Positions 44,380-54,688 are shown, counted from the stretch's first letter. The stretch: 64,000 bases of DNA from Paenibacillus tundrae (GCF_030812775.1 NZ_JAUSTI010000008.1:248001-312000), one strand, 5' to 3'. Numbers and translations are program-made. The notes: generated by a model not told the origin, from the letters alone.

Positions 44380-46704
44380 TCAAATAATTAGAAATTCCGG
44401 TTTGCTTCGTGTAGTGCGAACCTCTGTGACTTTACCAGCACAACCATTGTCACCCAGCGCCTGGAACGTCACTGTAACAGCTTCCTTGCCTGACGTGATT
44501 TCCTGCGGAATATCATAGGCAACATAGAACGTCTCGCCAATCTTGTTCATATGAATCCGCTGCTCTCCGATAACGACTCCATCGACGATAATATTGAAGT
44601 GCCGATCATACCGAATACCCTCACGTTCAAAAGGAGAATGATCTCCGCCCCAATAAGCTACGCACAGATAATTAGGTGCTGCCGGCTGCACGGCCAGTCG
44701 ATAGCTGAAGTGAGCATCACGAGTACCGTACGCTTCTCGCCACATGTGCAGCTTGTTGCGGCCGTCTGTAGACGAGCCGTTATACTGCGCCTCACGGCAG
44801 TTACCGTCCAGCTGGTGTCCAATCTCATCTTGCTGACCGTCCGGCTGAACTCTGTCGATGGTGATATCATTCAATACTTTCTCCAGCGCATCGCCTTCGT
44901 CATTCAACGGCCAATACACCGTATAGAACTGATGATGCACATCATAGAACGGAATGAGCTTCACAGCTTCTCCTGTGGACGTCACCTCTCCGCTCAGCTC
45001 AAATGTTAATTTATTCTGATCGAGAACTCGAATCCATTTCCGTACATCCTCTTCCTCTGTCCAGATGACAGGTACAGGCGCGGTCTTGGGATTCAGTGCA
45101 GTCTCGTCTACGATCGTATCCTCAGGAAGACCTTCATTACCAAGTGCACCGGCAAGTACAATTGGTCCATACAGGAATGCTACCTTGTGTTCATCATCCC
45201 GAGAGGTATATTTACTGAGCGTCATTGGCAGGGTGAACGTCACAACATCGCCCTCGTTCCAGTGACGCGAAAGTGTGATGTATCCCGGCTCGCTCTGGGA
45301 CACGATCTGCTGCGTGTCCCCATTCACGATGACCGTCATCGGCTCTTGGAGCCACGATGGTACGCGCAGCTTCAGATTCGCCGAGGCATTGCCTCCGGTA
45401 ATCGTTAGGGTTCCTTTTTCCGAATAAGGGAAATTGGTGTTCAGCTTCAATGACAGTCCTTGTGATGTCCAGTCTAGCGTAGAGGCAATGTACAGGTTCA
45501 CATACAAGTTATCGTCTTCCTCGAAATAGATCGCTTCGGCATACTTGCCCGGATTCTCCATGCCTGATCCAGTGCAGCACCACCAAGCGGTGTCATGTGT
45601 TCCATAAATTTTGTAATGCCCTTGGAGCGTGGAAGCAAAGTATGTTTTGTTCCCTGTATCCGGATCTTGTGTGCCTAAAATGTGATTGTAGACAGCGTTC
45701 TCGTAATAATCCATGTATGCGCTATCTGGATTCCAAGTGAAGAGCTGTTTAGTCAATTGCATCATGTTGTGGGTACAGCAACTCTCTCCTGTTTTGATCC
45801 CTAGGCTCTCCATGCCCTTTGCCTCGTAATGCTCCGAAATGCTCGTTGCACCAAAGACGTAAGAACGGTGATGTATGGTCGTATCCCAGAAAAATTCAGC
45901 CGCTGTGCGGTAGCTCTCGTGGGAGTGATCTTGGTTATAAATCTCTGCTGCTCCGATCACTTTCGGAATTTGAGTATTGGCATGCAATCCCTGAAGCTCA
46001 TCTTTCTCCTGCTCCAGTGGTGCCAAAATGGTCTGGTGGGTAAAACGTTTCGCTGTGTCCAGGTAAATCGCTTTGCCCGTGATGCCAAATAACTGTGCAA
46101 ATACTTCATTCATGCCCCCGTGCTCGCACTGAAGCATTTTCTGCACCTTCTCATCCGTCATATCTTGTAGTCCCGCCACTGCCCAATCTGCAAAACGAAT
46201 CACAACTTGAAGAGCCTCTTCATTCGCTGTCAGCCTATATGCATCGATAAGTCCACGATAGATCTTATGTACACTGTACCAAGGAACCCAATACTCCCCG
46301 ATGTTAAAACCGCCAATGTGTTCTGCCTGAAATCCAATGATGAATGCTTGCTCAGGCAAGCCACCAATAAAACCACTACCTGTCGCCTGCTGAATACCAG
46401 CCAATTCACCGACTGCATAATCTAATCTACGCTTCAACTCCTCATTGCTCGTCGCCTGATAGGTCACAGCGAGCGCAGACATATAATGTCCTAAGGAATG
46501 CCCACTAATAGAACGCGCCTCCCAGCCGGCGTAACGTTCCTTGCGCGCAGTTAATCCATGCGCCTCATAACATGGGGCAAGGAATCGATCCATATCTAGG
46601 GATAAGAGATACTGTTCTCCCACCTGTTGTGACGTAAGGAACACACCATCCGATAGATCAACCTGTGCAGGACTCAAAAATCCTCTGTTCGTTTGTGTAA
46701 TCAA
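44380..46704 (-). CDS. GH127 beta-L-arabinofuranosidase-like enzyme (DUF1680)
   Basis: 774 residues, no signal peptide. N-terminal alpha/alpha barrel with family segments SGHSLGHYMSALA and WVPWYSVHKIYRGLIDAY. The Zn-thiolate site of GH127 is present: E307 and C309 in GESCCTHN, and C376/C377 in WWCCTGSG, one of which is the catalytic nucleophile as in HypBA1. Beta-sandwich domains complete it. GH127 enzymes remove beta-L-arabinofuranose from plant glycoproteins and glycans. It faces an AraC regulator across a repeat element, so that regulator probably controls it. Confidence 0.88.
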   Translation of the reverse strand: MITQTNRGFLSPAQVDLSDGVFLTSQQVGEQYLLSLDMDRFLAPCYEAHGLTARKERYAGWEARSISGHSLGHYMSALAVTYQATSNEELKRRLDYAVGELAGIQQATGSGFIGGLPEQAFIIGFQAEHIGGFNIGEYWVPWYSVHKIYRGLIDAYRLTANEEALQVVIRFADWAVAGLQDMTDEKVQKMLQCEHGGMNEVFAQLFGITGKAIYLDTAKRFTHQTILAPLEQEKDELQGLHANTQIPKVIGAAEIYNQDHSHESYRTAAEFFWDTTIHHRSYVFGATSISEHYEAKGMESLGIKTGESCCTHNMMQLTKQLFTWNPDSAYMDYYENAVYNHILGTQDPDTGNKTYFASTLQGHYKIYGTHDTAWWCCTGSGMENPGKYAEAIYFEEDDNLYVNLYIASTLDWTSQGLSLKLNTNFPYSEKGTLTITGGNASANLKLRVPSWLQEPMTVIVNGDTQQIVSQSEPGYITLSRHWNEGDVVTFTLPMTLSKYTSRDDEHKVAFLYGPIVLAGALGNEGLPEDTIVDETALNPKTAPVPVIWTEEEDVRKWIRVLDQNKLTFELSGEVTSTGEAVKLIPFYDVHHQFYTVYWPLNDEGDALEKVLNDITIDRVQPDGQQDEIGHQLDGNCREAQYNGSSTDGRNKLHMWREAYGTRDAHFSYRLAVQPAAPNYLCVAYWGGDHSPFEREGIRYDRHFNIIVDGVVIGEQRIHMNKIGETFYVAYDIPQEITSGKEAVTVTFQALGDNGCAGKVTEVRTTRSKPEFLII

Positions 46705-46727
46705 TTGATTTCCTCCTCATGAACTGT

Positions 46728-46922
46728 CTATATAAATTGAACTAAAGAATAGTTACACTTGCCACTTCGATGACAGAATAACCTTCCGATCGCTGTTATC
46801 CCCAGATTTTTCTAATTTCCTTTTCCAAAGGTAAAATCCGGGGATAAAGGCGAACGCTCCGCTTCTCCATGTTATTTCTGTCCTCTCCGTTCTCATGTAA
46901 ATGTTTAGTTCAATCTATATAG
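46728..46922. repeat. MITE-like repeat element, full copy
   Basis: The inverted ends CTATATAAATTGAACTAAA (46728-46746) and its complement at 46904-46922 match at 18 of 19 positions. Inside are a GATGACAG...CTGTTATC stem and a second stem TATCCCC...GGGGATA. A GAACTGT directly before the left end recurs one base after the right end, a possible target duplication. A shorter copy lies at 32657-32749. Confidence 0.8.
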
Positions 46923-47092
46923 CGAACTGTGATCATATATTTTCCATCTGGATAAAAAGGGTAAAATCCGTCGTCTATCTCTCACGTCGATTAGCCATAA
47001 ATCTTTGGTAATCCTTGTACTTCCTCATGTTATCAAATAAAATACAAATGAATCAGACTCAGAATCCAAGAAAAGGTGGAGAAATCCGTCCT

Positions 47093-47860
47093 ATGCCAAA
47101 GCTATTGGAACATTACCTCTGCGGGAAATTTATTTCGGAGGGTAACTGGACACATATGAAGCGCAGTATGCCCTTTCAAGAGATCATTTTGATGTTAGAG
47201 GGAGAGATGTACATTGCCGAGGAAGATCAGAAGTATATCGTGCGCCCAAATGACATGTTATTCCTTCAATCCGGGCGCCAGCATTATGGATATCAGACCA
47301 GTGACGCACCGGTAAGCTTCTACTGGGTTCATTATGACACGCAACAGCTGGAGTTTCTGTCTTATCCTACTTATTCCACAATTCAGGTACCGTCAACGGC
47401 GAATCAGTTATTCAAGCAGCTTCTGCATGTCTCTTCGTTCTCAACAGAGGAATCGGATGCGGCGTTATTCCTATTATTGAAGGAGCTAGAGCGTAATACC
47501 AAGACCGACTATCGTGCGCACAATGCCATTGTGGATCACATCTGCAAATGGATCGATCTTCATATCCATATGGATGTTACGGTAGCGAAGATAGCTGAGA
47601 CGTTTAACTTCAACAAAGATTATATCTCCAAAATGGTAAAGCGAGAGAAAGGCGTAGGTCTCAAAACGTATATTCTGACTCAGCGCATCAACCGAGCCAA
47701 ACAGATGCTGCTGAATACCAATGCAAGTGTGAAGGAAATCGCTGGGGTGTGTGGATTCTCAGACTACAAACTATTTCTACGAATGTTTAAGCAATACGAA
47801 GGAATTACCCCTTCGGAGTATCGCAATCATCTCTACCTCACACAATTAAATCGAAAGTAG
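47093..47860 (+). CDS. AraC-family transcriptional regulator
   Basis: Start at ATG 47093 (MPKLLEHYLCGKF), preceded by GGTGGAG; upstream in-frame starts lack ribosome sites. About 255 residues. Cupin-like sensor domain (FQEIILMLEGEMYIAEEDQKYIVRPNDMLFLQSGR), then two helix-turn-helix motifs (VTVAKIAETFNFNKDYISKMVKRE; SVKEIAGVCGFSDYKLFLRMFKQYEGITPSEYR). It probably activates the divergent GH127 gene in response to a sugar. Confidence 0.88.
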   Translation: MPKLLEHYLCGKFISEGNWTHMKRSMPFQEIILMLEGEMYIAEEDQKYIVRPNDMLFLQSGRQHYGYQTSDAPVSFYWVHYDTQQLEFLSYPTYSTIQVPSTANQLFKQLLHVSSFSTEESDAALFLLLKELERNTKTDYRAHNAIVDHICKWIDLHIHMDVTVAKIAETFNFNKDYISKMVKREKGVGLKTYILTQRINRAKQMLLNTNASVKEIAGVCGFSDYKLFLRMFKQYEGITPSEYRNHLYLTQLNRK

Positions 47861-47900
47861 GGCAAGTGTGCAGAGAGAATGCGGTCTTCGAGCGCATGAC

Positions 47901-47979
47901 AAAAAAAAACCACCTCCTACTTCACTGCTGCCTATAGTTAGAACGGAGTCTAGCATATAGGAAAGCAGTTCATAGGTGG
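47901..47979 (-). terminator. Terminator of the butanediol dehydrogenase gene
   Basis: An interrupted long stem (CCACCT/AGGTGG outer, ACTGCT/AGCAGT and CCTATA/TATAGG inner) is followed on the minus strand by nine T. It lies between convergent genes. Confidence 0.7.
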
Positions 47980-48009
47980 TGGCTTGTGTGCTATTTCTTC
48001 AACCTACTC

Positions 48010-49053
48010 TTACTCGTTAATTTCGATGAGGATTTTGGCGTGGCTCTTATCGGACATGAGCAGCTCAAGGCCTTCTTCCACGATATTATCGAGTTTGATT
48101 TTCTTCGTAATAACTTGCTTCACATCCAGTGCTCCTTCTGCGATCAAAGAAACCACTTCTGGAAAAATGTGACGATATGCCAGCGTAGAAGTTAGGTTCG
48201 CTTCCTTCACCAACAGCTCGAAGAAGTTCACTTGAAGTGGCGTTGGAATAGCCGCAATGACGACAACCTCTCCGCCTTTCTTAATCACGCTAATTGCACT
48301 GTCCATTGTTGGCTGCACACCTGCAGCTTCATAAGCGACGTCAATCCCACCGGATTTCTGGAGAATGGTATCCGTTGCATTCACTTGCGCGCTATTCACT
48401 GGAATAGCTCCCAGCTTCGCTGCAAGGTTCAGCCGCTCATCAAATACATCGACCGCATAAATCTCGGATGCCCCAGCCGCTTTCGCGGACAAGATCGTTA
48501 ATAATCCAATTGGACCTGCGCCATATACGGCAACCTTCTGTCCAACTTTCAATTTACTGTGGCGGACAGCATGAAGGGCAACGGCTGTAGGCTCAACAAG
48601 CGCTCCTTCTTCAAAGGATACGTTATCTGGCAGAGCATGTACCATATAGGATTCGACCACAACATATTCTGCAAAGCCGCCGTCTCCATTCAAGCCTACA
48701 AAGCCGAATTGTGTACATTGATTGTAACGTCCTTGGATACAGTACTCGCATTTACCGCAATGATACAGCGGCTCTACAACGACACGATCTCCCACTTTGA
48801 TTCCGCTTACATGATCACCCAGTTCACTAACCACTCCGGCAAACTCGTGACCTAGTGTGAGCGGTGCATTCTGTCCGGATAGCGGATGTTTATCCCCTTC
48901 TTGTATGCCAACACCATGGTGATACGCGTGCAAGTCACTGCCACAGATTCCAGCATACTGCACTTTAATCTTGACTTGTCCCGCTTGTGCTGCCTTTACC
49001 TCCCGCTCTTCAACGCGGACATCTTTTTTTCCGTACCATACTGCTGCTTTCAT
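48010..49053 (-). CDS. bdhA: Zn-dependent 2,3-butanediol dehydrogenase-like alcohol dehydrogenase
   Basis: Start at ATG 49053 (MKAAVWYG), AAGGGG 9 bases upstream; a longer frame from 49125 adds 24 unlikely residues. About 347 residues of the medium-chain family. Catalytic zinc ligands in AGICGSDLH and GHEFAGVV, structural zinc cysteines in CGKCEYCIQGRYNQC, cofactor fold VAVYGAGPIGLL with D in YAVDVFDE favouring NAD. The HAYHHG...HPLSGQNAPLTLGHE segment resembles (R,R)-butanediol dehydrogenase, interconverting acetoin and 2,3-butanediol. Divergent from a LysR regulator. Confidence 0.85.
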   Translation of the reverse strand: MKAAVWYGKKDVRVEEREVKAAQAGQVKIKVQYAGICGSDLHAYHHGVGIQEGDKHPLSGQNAPLTLGHEFAGVVSELGDHVSGIKVGDRVVVEPLYHCGKCEYCIQGRYNQCTQFGFVGLNGDGGFAEYVVVESYMVHALPDNVSFEEGALVEPTAVALHAVRHSKLKVGQKVAVYGAGPIGLLTILSAKAAGASEIYAVDVFDERLNLAAKLGAIPVNSAQVNATDTILQKSGGIDVAYEAAGVQPTMDSAISVIKKGGEVVVIAAIPTPLQVNFFELLVKEANLTSTLAYRHIFPEVVSLIAEGALDVKQVITKKIKLDNIVEEGLELLMSDKSHAKILIEINE

Positions 49054-49142
49054 TGGATGCATCCCCTTTTTATCATTTATAAGATGAACACAACTTCTAT
49101 TCTTAGTATAGCCCTGTTCAAACATTATTCATATTTATAGAT

Positions 49143-49160
49143 ACTAATGTTAATATTAGT
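49143..49160. promoter_or_regulatory. LysR-type palindrome in the bdhA/LysR gap
   Basis: ACTAATGTTAATATTAGT is nearly perfectly symmetrical. Its ends fit the T-N11-A layout of LysR sites, and it lies 28 bases before the regulator's ATG, between the divergent genes. Confidence 0.6.
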
Positions 49161-49187
49161 TATAGTAATACAACCGGAGATGAACTT

Positions 49188-50093
49188 ATGAATCTTGAAC
49201 AGCTTGAATATGTTGTTGAAATTGCGAAAACGAAATCTTTTTCCGCAGCTTCTGCGAATCTTCATATCACTCAGTCAGCCATTAGCCAATCCATTCATCG
49301 ACTTGAACATGAGCTTGGTGTGGTGTTATTTGAGCGCTCACGCAGCGGCACATTCCCTACGGTTGAGGGCAAACAGTTTATCGCCAAAGCAATGGATATT
49401 CTCCAGCGTGTGGATGATCTGAAAACGATGAATATCGAAGCTTCCGCCCTGACAGGAGAGCTTCATGTCGCTACTTTTCCCAGTGTTATGCCCTACTTGG
49501 TTCAGGCTACAGCCGAGATGAAAATCGAGCATCCCCTATTAGATATTTCCATTGAAGAGAAGGGTTCGATGGAGATTATCAAGGATATTCGCAGCAACAA
49601 GATACATCTCGGATTCATCGCCATTTATACGAAACAGTTACGCGAATTCGATGGCTTACATTTTATTCCTATGTACTCAGGTAAACTAGTTGTATGCACC
49701 CACCATCACTCCGAACTAGCGAAGCTGAACCGGGTCACGCCTGAACAACTCAAGCTCCATAAGCTCGCATTGTACCGCGATGGATTCGTTGATGATTTTA
49801 TCCAAGACTTCACCTATGATCACGGCCCACTCTCTATTTTGTTCCGTACCAATAATTCCGAAGCCATTACAACAGTTCTCGGAAGTAATATGGCAGCAAC
49901 CATCGGACATGACTTCTCCTTCTACCAACATCCATTGTGGAAAGAGGGCGTACTCAAACTCATTGAGATTACAGGGATAGATCAACCCAAAATGCAGATC
50001 GGATTCGTGCAGGCAGAGTCGAAGGAAATTGCTCTGGCAGCAGAGCGATTTACGTTAAAGTTCAGACAGGCTATTGAGCTAGGACATTTATAA
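49188..50093 (+). CDS. LysR-family transcriptional regulator
   Basis: 301 residues. N-terminal winged helix: FSAASANLHITQSAISQSIHRLEHELGVVLFER, the LysR hallmark. The effector domain follows (GELHVATFPSVMPYLVQATAEM...). Typical length. Divergent from the butanediol dehydrogenase gene, so it probably controls that gene and itself through the shared palindrome. Inducer not evident; acetoin would be a natural candidate. Confidence 0.9.
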   Translation: MNLEQLEYVVEIAKTKSFSAASANLHITQSAISQSIHRLEHELGVVLFERSRSGTFPTVEGKQFIAKAMDILQRVDDLKTMNIEASALTGELHVATFPSVMPYLVQATAEMKIEHPLLDISIEEKGSMEIIKDIRSNKIHLGFIAIYTKQLREFDGLHFIPMYSGKLVVCTHHHSELAKLNRVTPEQLKLHKLALYRDGFVDDFIQDFTYDHGPLSILFRTNNSEAITTVLGSNMAATIGHDFSFYQHPLWKEGVLKLIEITGIDQPKMQIGFVQAESKEIALAAERFTLKFRQAIELGHL

Positions 50094-50099
50094 CTAAAA

Positions 50100-50159
50100 A
50101 ACACTCTACTCTTCAGTCGATGTCTGCATGAACATACTTCGATTAAGGAGTAGCGTGTT
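50100..50159. terminator. Hairpin between convergent LysR and chemoreceptor genes
   Basis: AACACTCTACTC pairs with GAGTAGCGTGTT (one mismatch) around a long loop containing a TCGATG/CATACTTCGA element. Poor T-runs. Confidence 0.5.
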
Positions 50160-50193
50160 ATAATAATGTTCCACATGTTGCGTTTATTTCATT

Positions 50194-51948
50194 CTATACT
50201 TTGACCTTCTTCACTGCTTCGCTCATCTCATGCGTCTGTTGCTGCAGTACATTGGATGCCTCCAACACCTTCTGGAACATCGCAGATTGTTCACGGGTTA
50301 AACGATAGATATCGTCCGAATGGTCCGAAACGCCGGATGAGATCTCGGAGATCGTGTTCACGGATGCGGCTGCTTCCTCGGATCCCGCGGATATTTCTTC
50401 TGCTGCAGCAGAGACTTCCTGGATTCGCTGGGTTACGAGTCGCAATGCATCGACCACCTGTGTAAAGGCAACCTCCGCATCTGCAGTCAGAGTTACACCC
50501 TGACCTATCTCCTGTGCTGTGACATTCATCTGTGTCCCAATCTGTTCGGACTCTTGCTGAATACCCGTTAGCAAATCCGATATGGTCTGTACAGATGAAC
50601 TTGAAGCTTCTGCCAGCTTTCTCACCTCATCCGCTACAATCGAAAAGCCTCTTCCATGCTCTCCAGCATGAGCAGCCTCTATCGAAGCATTGAGTGCAAG
50701 CAGCTTCGTCTGGGAGGCAAAATCCCGCAGCGTGTGCAGAGCGCCACCAATCTCTTGTGAATAGTTGCTCAGCACTTGAACCAGCGCTACCACTTCTCCT
50801 GCAACGGCGGATATATTCTCCATCTGTTTCTTCATGTCTGTCATGCTCTGCTTACCCAATTGTGCTGTAGCAAGCGTCGTATTCGCCGCGTCCGACACAG
50901 CTGTGGAGGACTCGGATATGTCCGTGATGCCTTTCGCGATCTCTTCCATCGCGTGAGCACTATCACTTGCGCCCTGCTTCTGCGTATGTGCACCCTGTCT
51001 AATTTGCTGCACTGCATGATTCACCGTTTTATTCATGACCAACATCTCTTCTGCGTTCCGATTGAATTCCTCAGTCGATTCGGCGAGAATATCTGTAGTT
51101 ACAGATACACCCGCGACCATGTCACTCACGATTTTATTCAAATTCCCAGACATCTGGGTCATTGCTGTAAACGTACTGCCAATCTCATCTTGGCTGCGAA
51201 GTGGGTATGCTGTCAAAATCCGATTTGCTTCTGCCAGCTCACCTTGGGCCATTCGTTCTACACTTGCTTTTAGTGGTTGCAACGGTCGTAGACCTCTTAC
51301 GATAAACCATAATACAATGGCAATTCCTGCGAGTGTAATGAACAGCAGTACACTGTAGAACGGAAGACTAGACGTCAGGATATCCGACTCGATCGTTCCG
51401 ATAACTGATACAGCCGTATCGATGCCGATTACACCTACCAGACCACCGTTGTTATCCATGATCGGAGCATAGGAGGATATGTATTCGCCATATTCTTCGT
51501 TATTAATAATGGATGAACTTGCTGTGTTCCCCTGCCGCAACTCGGCCACAGCATCTGGAGGAATGTCCGTTACTTCATTAATTGCGGATGCTTTGTCTGG
51601 ATCCTTGATTCCATCCACCATCATGAGAGGTGTATTCTTGTCATCTATTTTGGCAAAGTACACGTACATGGCGCCGATCCTTACACGAAAATCATCTAGT
51701 TCATCTCGTATCTTCAGAAATGTACTATTTTCTTGTGGATCTTGCACAAATTCTACATAGGGCTCCTTATCTAACTGACTTACATAACTCTGAGCTATCT
51801 GAATGTTGTAACTTGAGATTGCCTTCTGTGCAGCCAATGTTGTATTAGCTAGCTGTAGCAACATACTTCCTGCAGATAGTACCAGCATAACAAATGTAAC
51901 GATGGCAACTATGCGGACAACTAAACGTTTTCTGAACACTCCGATCAT
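50194..51948 (-). CDS. Methyl-accepting chemotaxis protein
   Basis: Start at ATG 51948 (MIGVFRKRL), GAGGAG just upstream. About 584 residues. TM1 at about 10-32, an extracellular single-Cache-like sensor domain (about 40-190, with [15 protein letters not shown]), TM2 near 195-215, HAMP linker ([16 protein letters not shown]), then the signalling coiled coil with the conserved hairpin tip region ([31 protein letters not shown]). It controls CheA in response to an unknown ligand. Monocistronic. Confidence 0.92.
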   Translation of the reverse strand: MIGVFRKRLVVRIVAIVTFVMLVLSAGSMLLQLANTTLAAQKAISSYNIQIAQSYVSQLDKEPYVEFVQDPQENSTFLKIRDELDDFRVRIGAMYVYFAKIDDKNTPLMMVDGIKDPDKASAINEVTDIPPDAVAELRQGNTASSSIINNEEYGEYISSYAPIMDNNGGLVGVIGIDTAVSVIGTIESDILTSSLPFYSVLLFITLAGIAIVLWFIVRGLRPLQPLKASVERMAQGELAEANRILTAYPLRSQDEIGSTFTAMTQMSGNLNKIVSDMVAGVSVTTDILAESTEEFNRNAEEMLVMNKTVNHAVQQIRQGAHTQKQGASDSAHAMEEIAKGITDISESSTAVSDAANTTLATAQLGKQSMTDMKKQMENISAVAGEVVALVQVLSNYSQEIGGALHTLRDFASQTKLLALNASIEAAHAGEHGRGFSIVADEVRKLAEASSSSVQTISDLLTGIQQESEQIGTQMNVTAQEIGQGVTLTADAEVAFTQVVDALRLVTQRIQEVSAAAEEISAGSEEAAASVNTISEISSGVSDHSDDIYRLTREQSAMFQKVLEASNVLQQQTHEMSEAVKKVKV

Positions 51949-52119
51949 TCGCTCCTCTTCCTCCCACATCCGTGTAAGCCTTTTCGACTAGCCCATACCC
52001 AATTTCACCATGCTTGAAGCACTATGTAATGTGAAAATAGTATACGAATATGTCGATTTTCGCAAGAAAATATTGGGTTGAAATAAATAAGGGAATTTTC
52101 TTCATTAAATACACAGAAA

Positions 52120-52159
52120 AAAGGCTTATTCCTCTGCTTTACAGTGGGAATAGGCCTTT
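52120..52159 (-). terminator. Terminator after the 52.2-kb orphan gene
   Basis: AAAGGCTTATTCC and GGAATAGGCCTTT arms (one mismatch), with six T following on the minus strand. Confidence 0.75.
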
Positions 52160-52232
52160 GATTGGGAAGCGAGCAACCCTCTCACAATGTGGTTCTAGAA
52201 ATACTATGTATCATTGTAGGTGAATTTGAATG

Positions 52233-52763
52233 CTATTTATGTATAACTTTAGATAAAACTGTACCATCAAACCTGTTACCCCAACCTCTATTTTCATTTA
52301 TGGAATATTTCAGGAAGGAAACCATATCTGGCAATGGGAATCCTTGTTGCAGCATGTAATCAGCTATTCTATGCACCAGTATTAAGCTACTCTCTCCATA
52401 TCCTTCAATGACAGAATACGCATGACTGATGCCCAATTCATAAATATCTCGAAGTAAGATACCAATAGATTCCTCCGTCGATTGATACAGTTGATATAAA
52501 GAAACAAATTCTTCACAGCTCAGTCTTTCAAACTCCTGCTCTTCGTATGTATCGAACTCCATTAGATTTTCCGGGATCAGTTCAACGATAATCTCATTCC
52601 AATCATCTAAATGTTGAATATTAGTAAATTGCCATAGGTAGTTCAGAACGTTTTTCCAATCATTCAGATCATATTCTAAGGTAATCAGCACGTTCTCAAA
52701 ACAACAGATCCCATATGCAACTCTACCTCTAAGAGAAATCTGTTTCATCTGTTCTAAATTCAT
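52233..52763 (-). CDS. Orphan protein, immunity-like
   Basis: 176 residues, acidic, helical, no signal peptide or membrane helix (MNLEQMKQISLRGRVAYGICCFENVLI; TEESIGILLRDIYELGISHAYSVI). No family recognised with confidence. Features fit immunity proteins of polymorphic toxins: small, acidic, cytoplasmic, single-gene unit with its own terminator, AT-rich, next to other orphans. No toxin gene is seen in the window. The role is inference from context. Confidence 0.6.
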   Translation of the reverse strand: MNLEQMKQISLRGRVAYGICCFENVLITLEYDLNDWKNVLNYLWQFTNIQHLDDWNEIIVELIPENLMEFDTYEEQEFERLSCEEFVSLYQLYQSTEESIGILLRDIYELGISHAYSVIEGYGESSLILVHRIADYMLQQGFPLPDMVSFLKYSINENRGWGNRFDGTVLSKVIHK

Positions 52764-52859
52764 TAATAGCTACCTCCTGTACATCTAAACTGAAATCCCC
52801 ATTAAATCTTTACAATCTCATTATTTTTGATTGGGTTAATCATTAAGCTACTTAGTCAA

Positions 52860-53336
52860 TTATCCATTATATCTTGGATCTTTGTAGCACCAATTGTAAT
52901 TATCCACATCCGTAGTTTTCTCTAAGTCTTCGAAAGTGTAAAACCATTCGTCCTCAACCCATAACTTGGATTTAGGATAGATCCTAAGTATTTCGCGAAA
53001 AAATCGAAGTAATAGATCTTCATTATCGTAAAAGTCATCAGATACCACCGCTTTAAAATATTCATTATTGGTATCATCCCATTCAAAACTAACCACCTGA
53101 TATTCGTATGGTTCATCATAAACGCTAAAACAAAGGGTTCTTGAATAGTTCTCTCTAAATGGGACGTCACTAACATATATTCTTGTGTATATTAGTTTCC
53201 CTTCATTATTAAAAACTTTTTCATCACTATCAAAGTAAAGCTTTTCCTTTTTACATATTTTATTAATACGCATCAATAAATCAATTGCTGGAATGCTCTC
53301 TTCACGTTTAAACAATAAAAAAGATGACGTTCCCAT
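52860..53336 (-). CDS. Orphan acidic protein, immunity-like
   Basis: 158 residues, rich in Asp, Glu, Tyr and Phe (VVSFEWDDTNNEYFKAVVSDDFYDNEDLLLRFFREILRIYP). No signal, no membrane segment. The mixed beta-then-helix pattern and acidity resemble small immunity proteins, but I recognise no named family. Lies 96 bases from the next orphan in the same direction. AT-rich compared with the carbohydrate genes. Confidence 0.6.
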   Translation of the reverse strand: MGTSSFLLFKREESIPAIDLLMRINKICKKEKLYFDSDEKVFNNEGKLIYTRIYVSDVPFRENYSRTLCFSVYDEPYEYQVVSFEWDDTNNEYFKAVVSDDFYDNEDLLLRFFREILRIYPKSKLWVEDEWFYTFEDLEKTTDVDNYNWCYKDPRYNG

Positions 53337-53529
53337 GACCTCAACACTCCTCCTAACTCTTCTAACAGTTTCATATCTATAAACCCTTTACATATTCTCA
53401 ATATAAACATACAGACATTATTAGAAAATTTCCGTCTTCATTTTATGCTCAATTGGATGTAAAGAAATGTTTCCAATCAGCTCAGAATGAAAAGTTACAC
53501 TTTACTGAACCATTTACTGATAAGAAAAA

Positions 53530-53579
53530 TCCCCTCATAGTAACAGGATCTACTATTTCACCTGTATACCATATGGGGA
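53530..53579 (-). terminator. Hairpin after the VOC gene
   Basis: TCCCC...GGGGA and CAGG...CCTG nested arms, followed by five T on the minus strand. The rest of the 343-base gap 53338-53680 shows no gene. Confidence 0.5.
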
Positions 53580-53680
53580 GTATATCACTTTTATAAAACA
53601 GCTTTGATAAGGTAATCACATAATCTGCTCAGACAGAGCGAAGTTAACATTACCCTAACTAAGCTTATGCTAATTGCGTA

Positions 53681-54049
53681 TTAGGCTTTACTGTGAAGGG
53701 TAACTAAGTAACCATCTGGATCAGCAAATGTAAAGGTTCGCCCAAATGGTCCATCGATTGGTGCAGATGTGATCGTTACGCCTGCCGCAACAAGCTTGTC
53801 GTGGATTTCTTGCGCATCAGGGGCTTGAAGCCACAGAGCAACACCAAGTCCAGGCTGACTAACCGAGCTGAGCTCTACTCCCGGGAGTAAGTCACGAAGA
53901 GCAAATGCAATAGGCTTCGTATCAAAGACTACAGCATGAGGTGGCCCCGCCTGTGAGCGAACCAGTCCGAGATAGTTTTGATAGAATTCCGCAGAGCTTT
54001 CCAGATTGCTTACTTGAAGTGAAATAAAGTCGGGTCCAATTACTGACAT
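53681..54049 (-). CDS. VOC-family (glyoxalase/bleomycin resistance-like) protein
   Basis: 122 residues with the paired beta-alpha-beta-beta-beta units of the vicinal-oxygen-chelate fold: FISLQVSNLESSAEFYQNYLGL at the N-terminus and GRTFTFADPDGYLVTLH at the C-terminus. Family members bind metal and act as dioxygenases, isomerases or drug-binding proteins; the substrate cannot be told. The gene is less AT-rich than its orphan neighbours and looks like core-genome sequence. Confidence 0.85.
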   Translation of the reverse strand: MSVIGPDFISLQVSNLESSAEFYQNYLGLVRSQAGPPHAVVFDTKPIAFALRDLLPGVELSSVSQPGLGVALWLQAPDAQEIHDKLVAAGVTITSAPIDGPFGRTFTFADPDGYLVTLHSKA

Positions 54050-54207
54050 AATGTTTATGTCCTCCTTAGTGTATGGGTTGATATGTTATATGTCTTGATT
54101 ATATAGAGCCCCTGTTGCCAACAGTATGTCAGTAGCGATTTCCGTTTTTTTATTTTTTTCATTCTCTGATGAAATTAAATCTTCGCAAGAAAATATAGAT
54201 TATAGAA

Positions 54208-54251
54208 AAACAGGTTAATCACGGTGTTATGCGACCATAATCGACCTGTTT
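54208..54251 (-). terminator. Terminator after the 54.3-kb orphan gene
   Basis: AAACAGGT and ACCTGTTT arms with additional inner pairing, then five T on the minus strand. Confidence 0.6.
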
Positions 54252-54319
54252 AAAATTTGTAAGTTCCTCTTATTTTAATTAGATGTAACAACTTACCAAG
54301 TACACTGCCTTTTAATTAT

Positions 54320-54688
54320 TTATATACCTAATCTATTTTTTATTGTTTCCATTAAATTATTAATCTTATTTATATCTTCTGGATGTTCGTCAAGATATTT
54401 CCCACTATAAATAACTAAATAGTTATAAAATTGATTGTACTCCATTACCGCCATTACATCTTCGTCATAAGCTGGGGGCTCTCCTATAAAGCATACTTTC
54501 CTGTCTCCAATATAGTACTCCTCATTTGGTTCATGATAAGTTGAAAGTTGTACCTCTAGTGGACCTGATCCATACCCATGTCTTTCAATATCTCCAAAAT
54601 ATTCTAACGCCCTTGGGAGGTCAATAATATAAAAATAAGATTTAACAAGTTTATCAATTTCATTTTGTTCTGTAAGTATTCTGTACAC
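54320..54688 (-). CDS. Orphan protein, immunity-like
   Basis: 122 residues, acidic, with many Tyr and Glu (YYIGDRKVCFIGEPPAYDEDVMAVMEYNQFYNYLVIYSGKYLDE). No signal peptide. No family recognised. Its own terminator and AT-rich composition make it another stand-alone unit of the orphan array. Confidence 0.6.
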   Translation of the reverse strand: MYRILTEQNEIDKLVKSYFYIIDLPRALEYFGDIERHGYGSGPLEVQLSTYHEPNEEYYIGDRKVCFIGEPPAYDEDVMAVMEYNQFYNYLVIYSGKYLDEHPEDINKINNLMETIKNRLGI

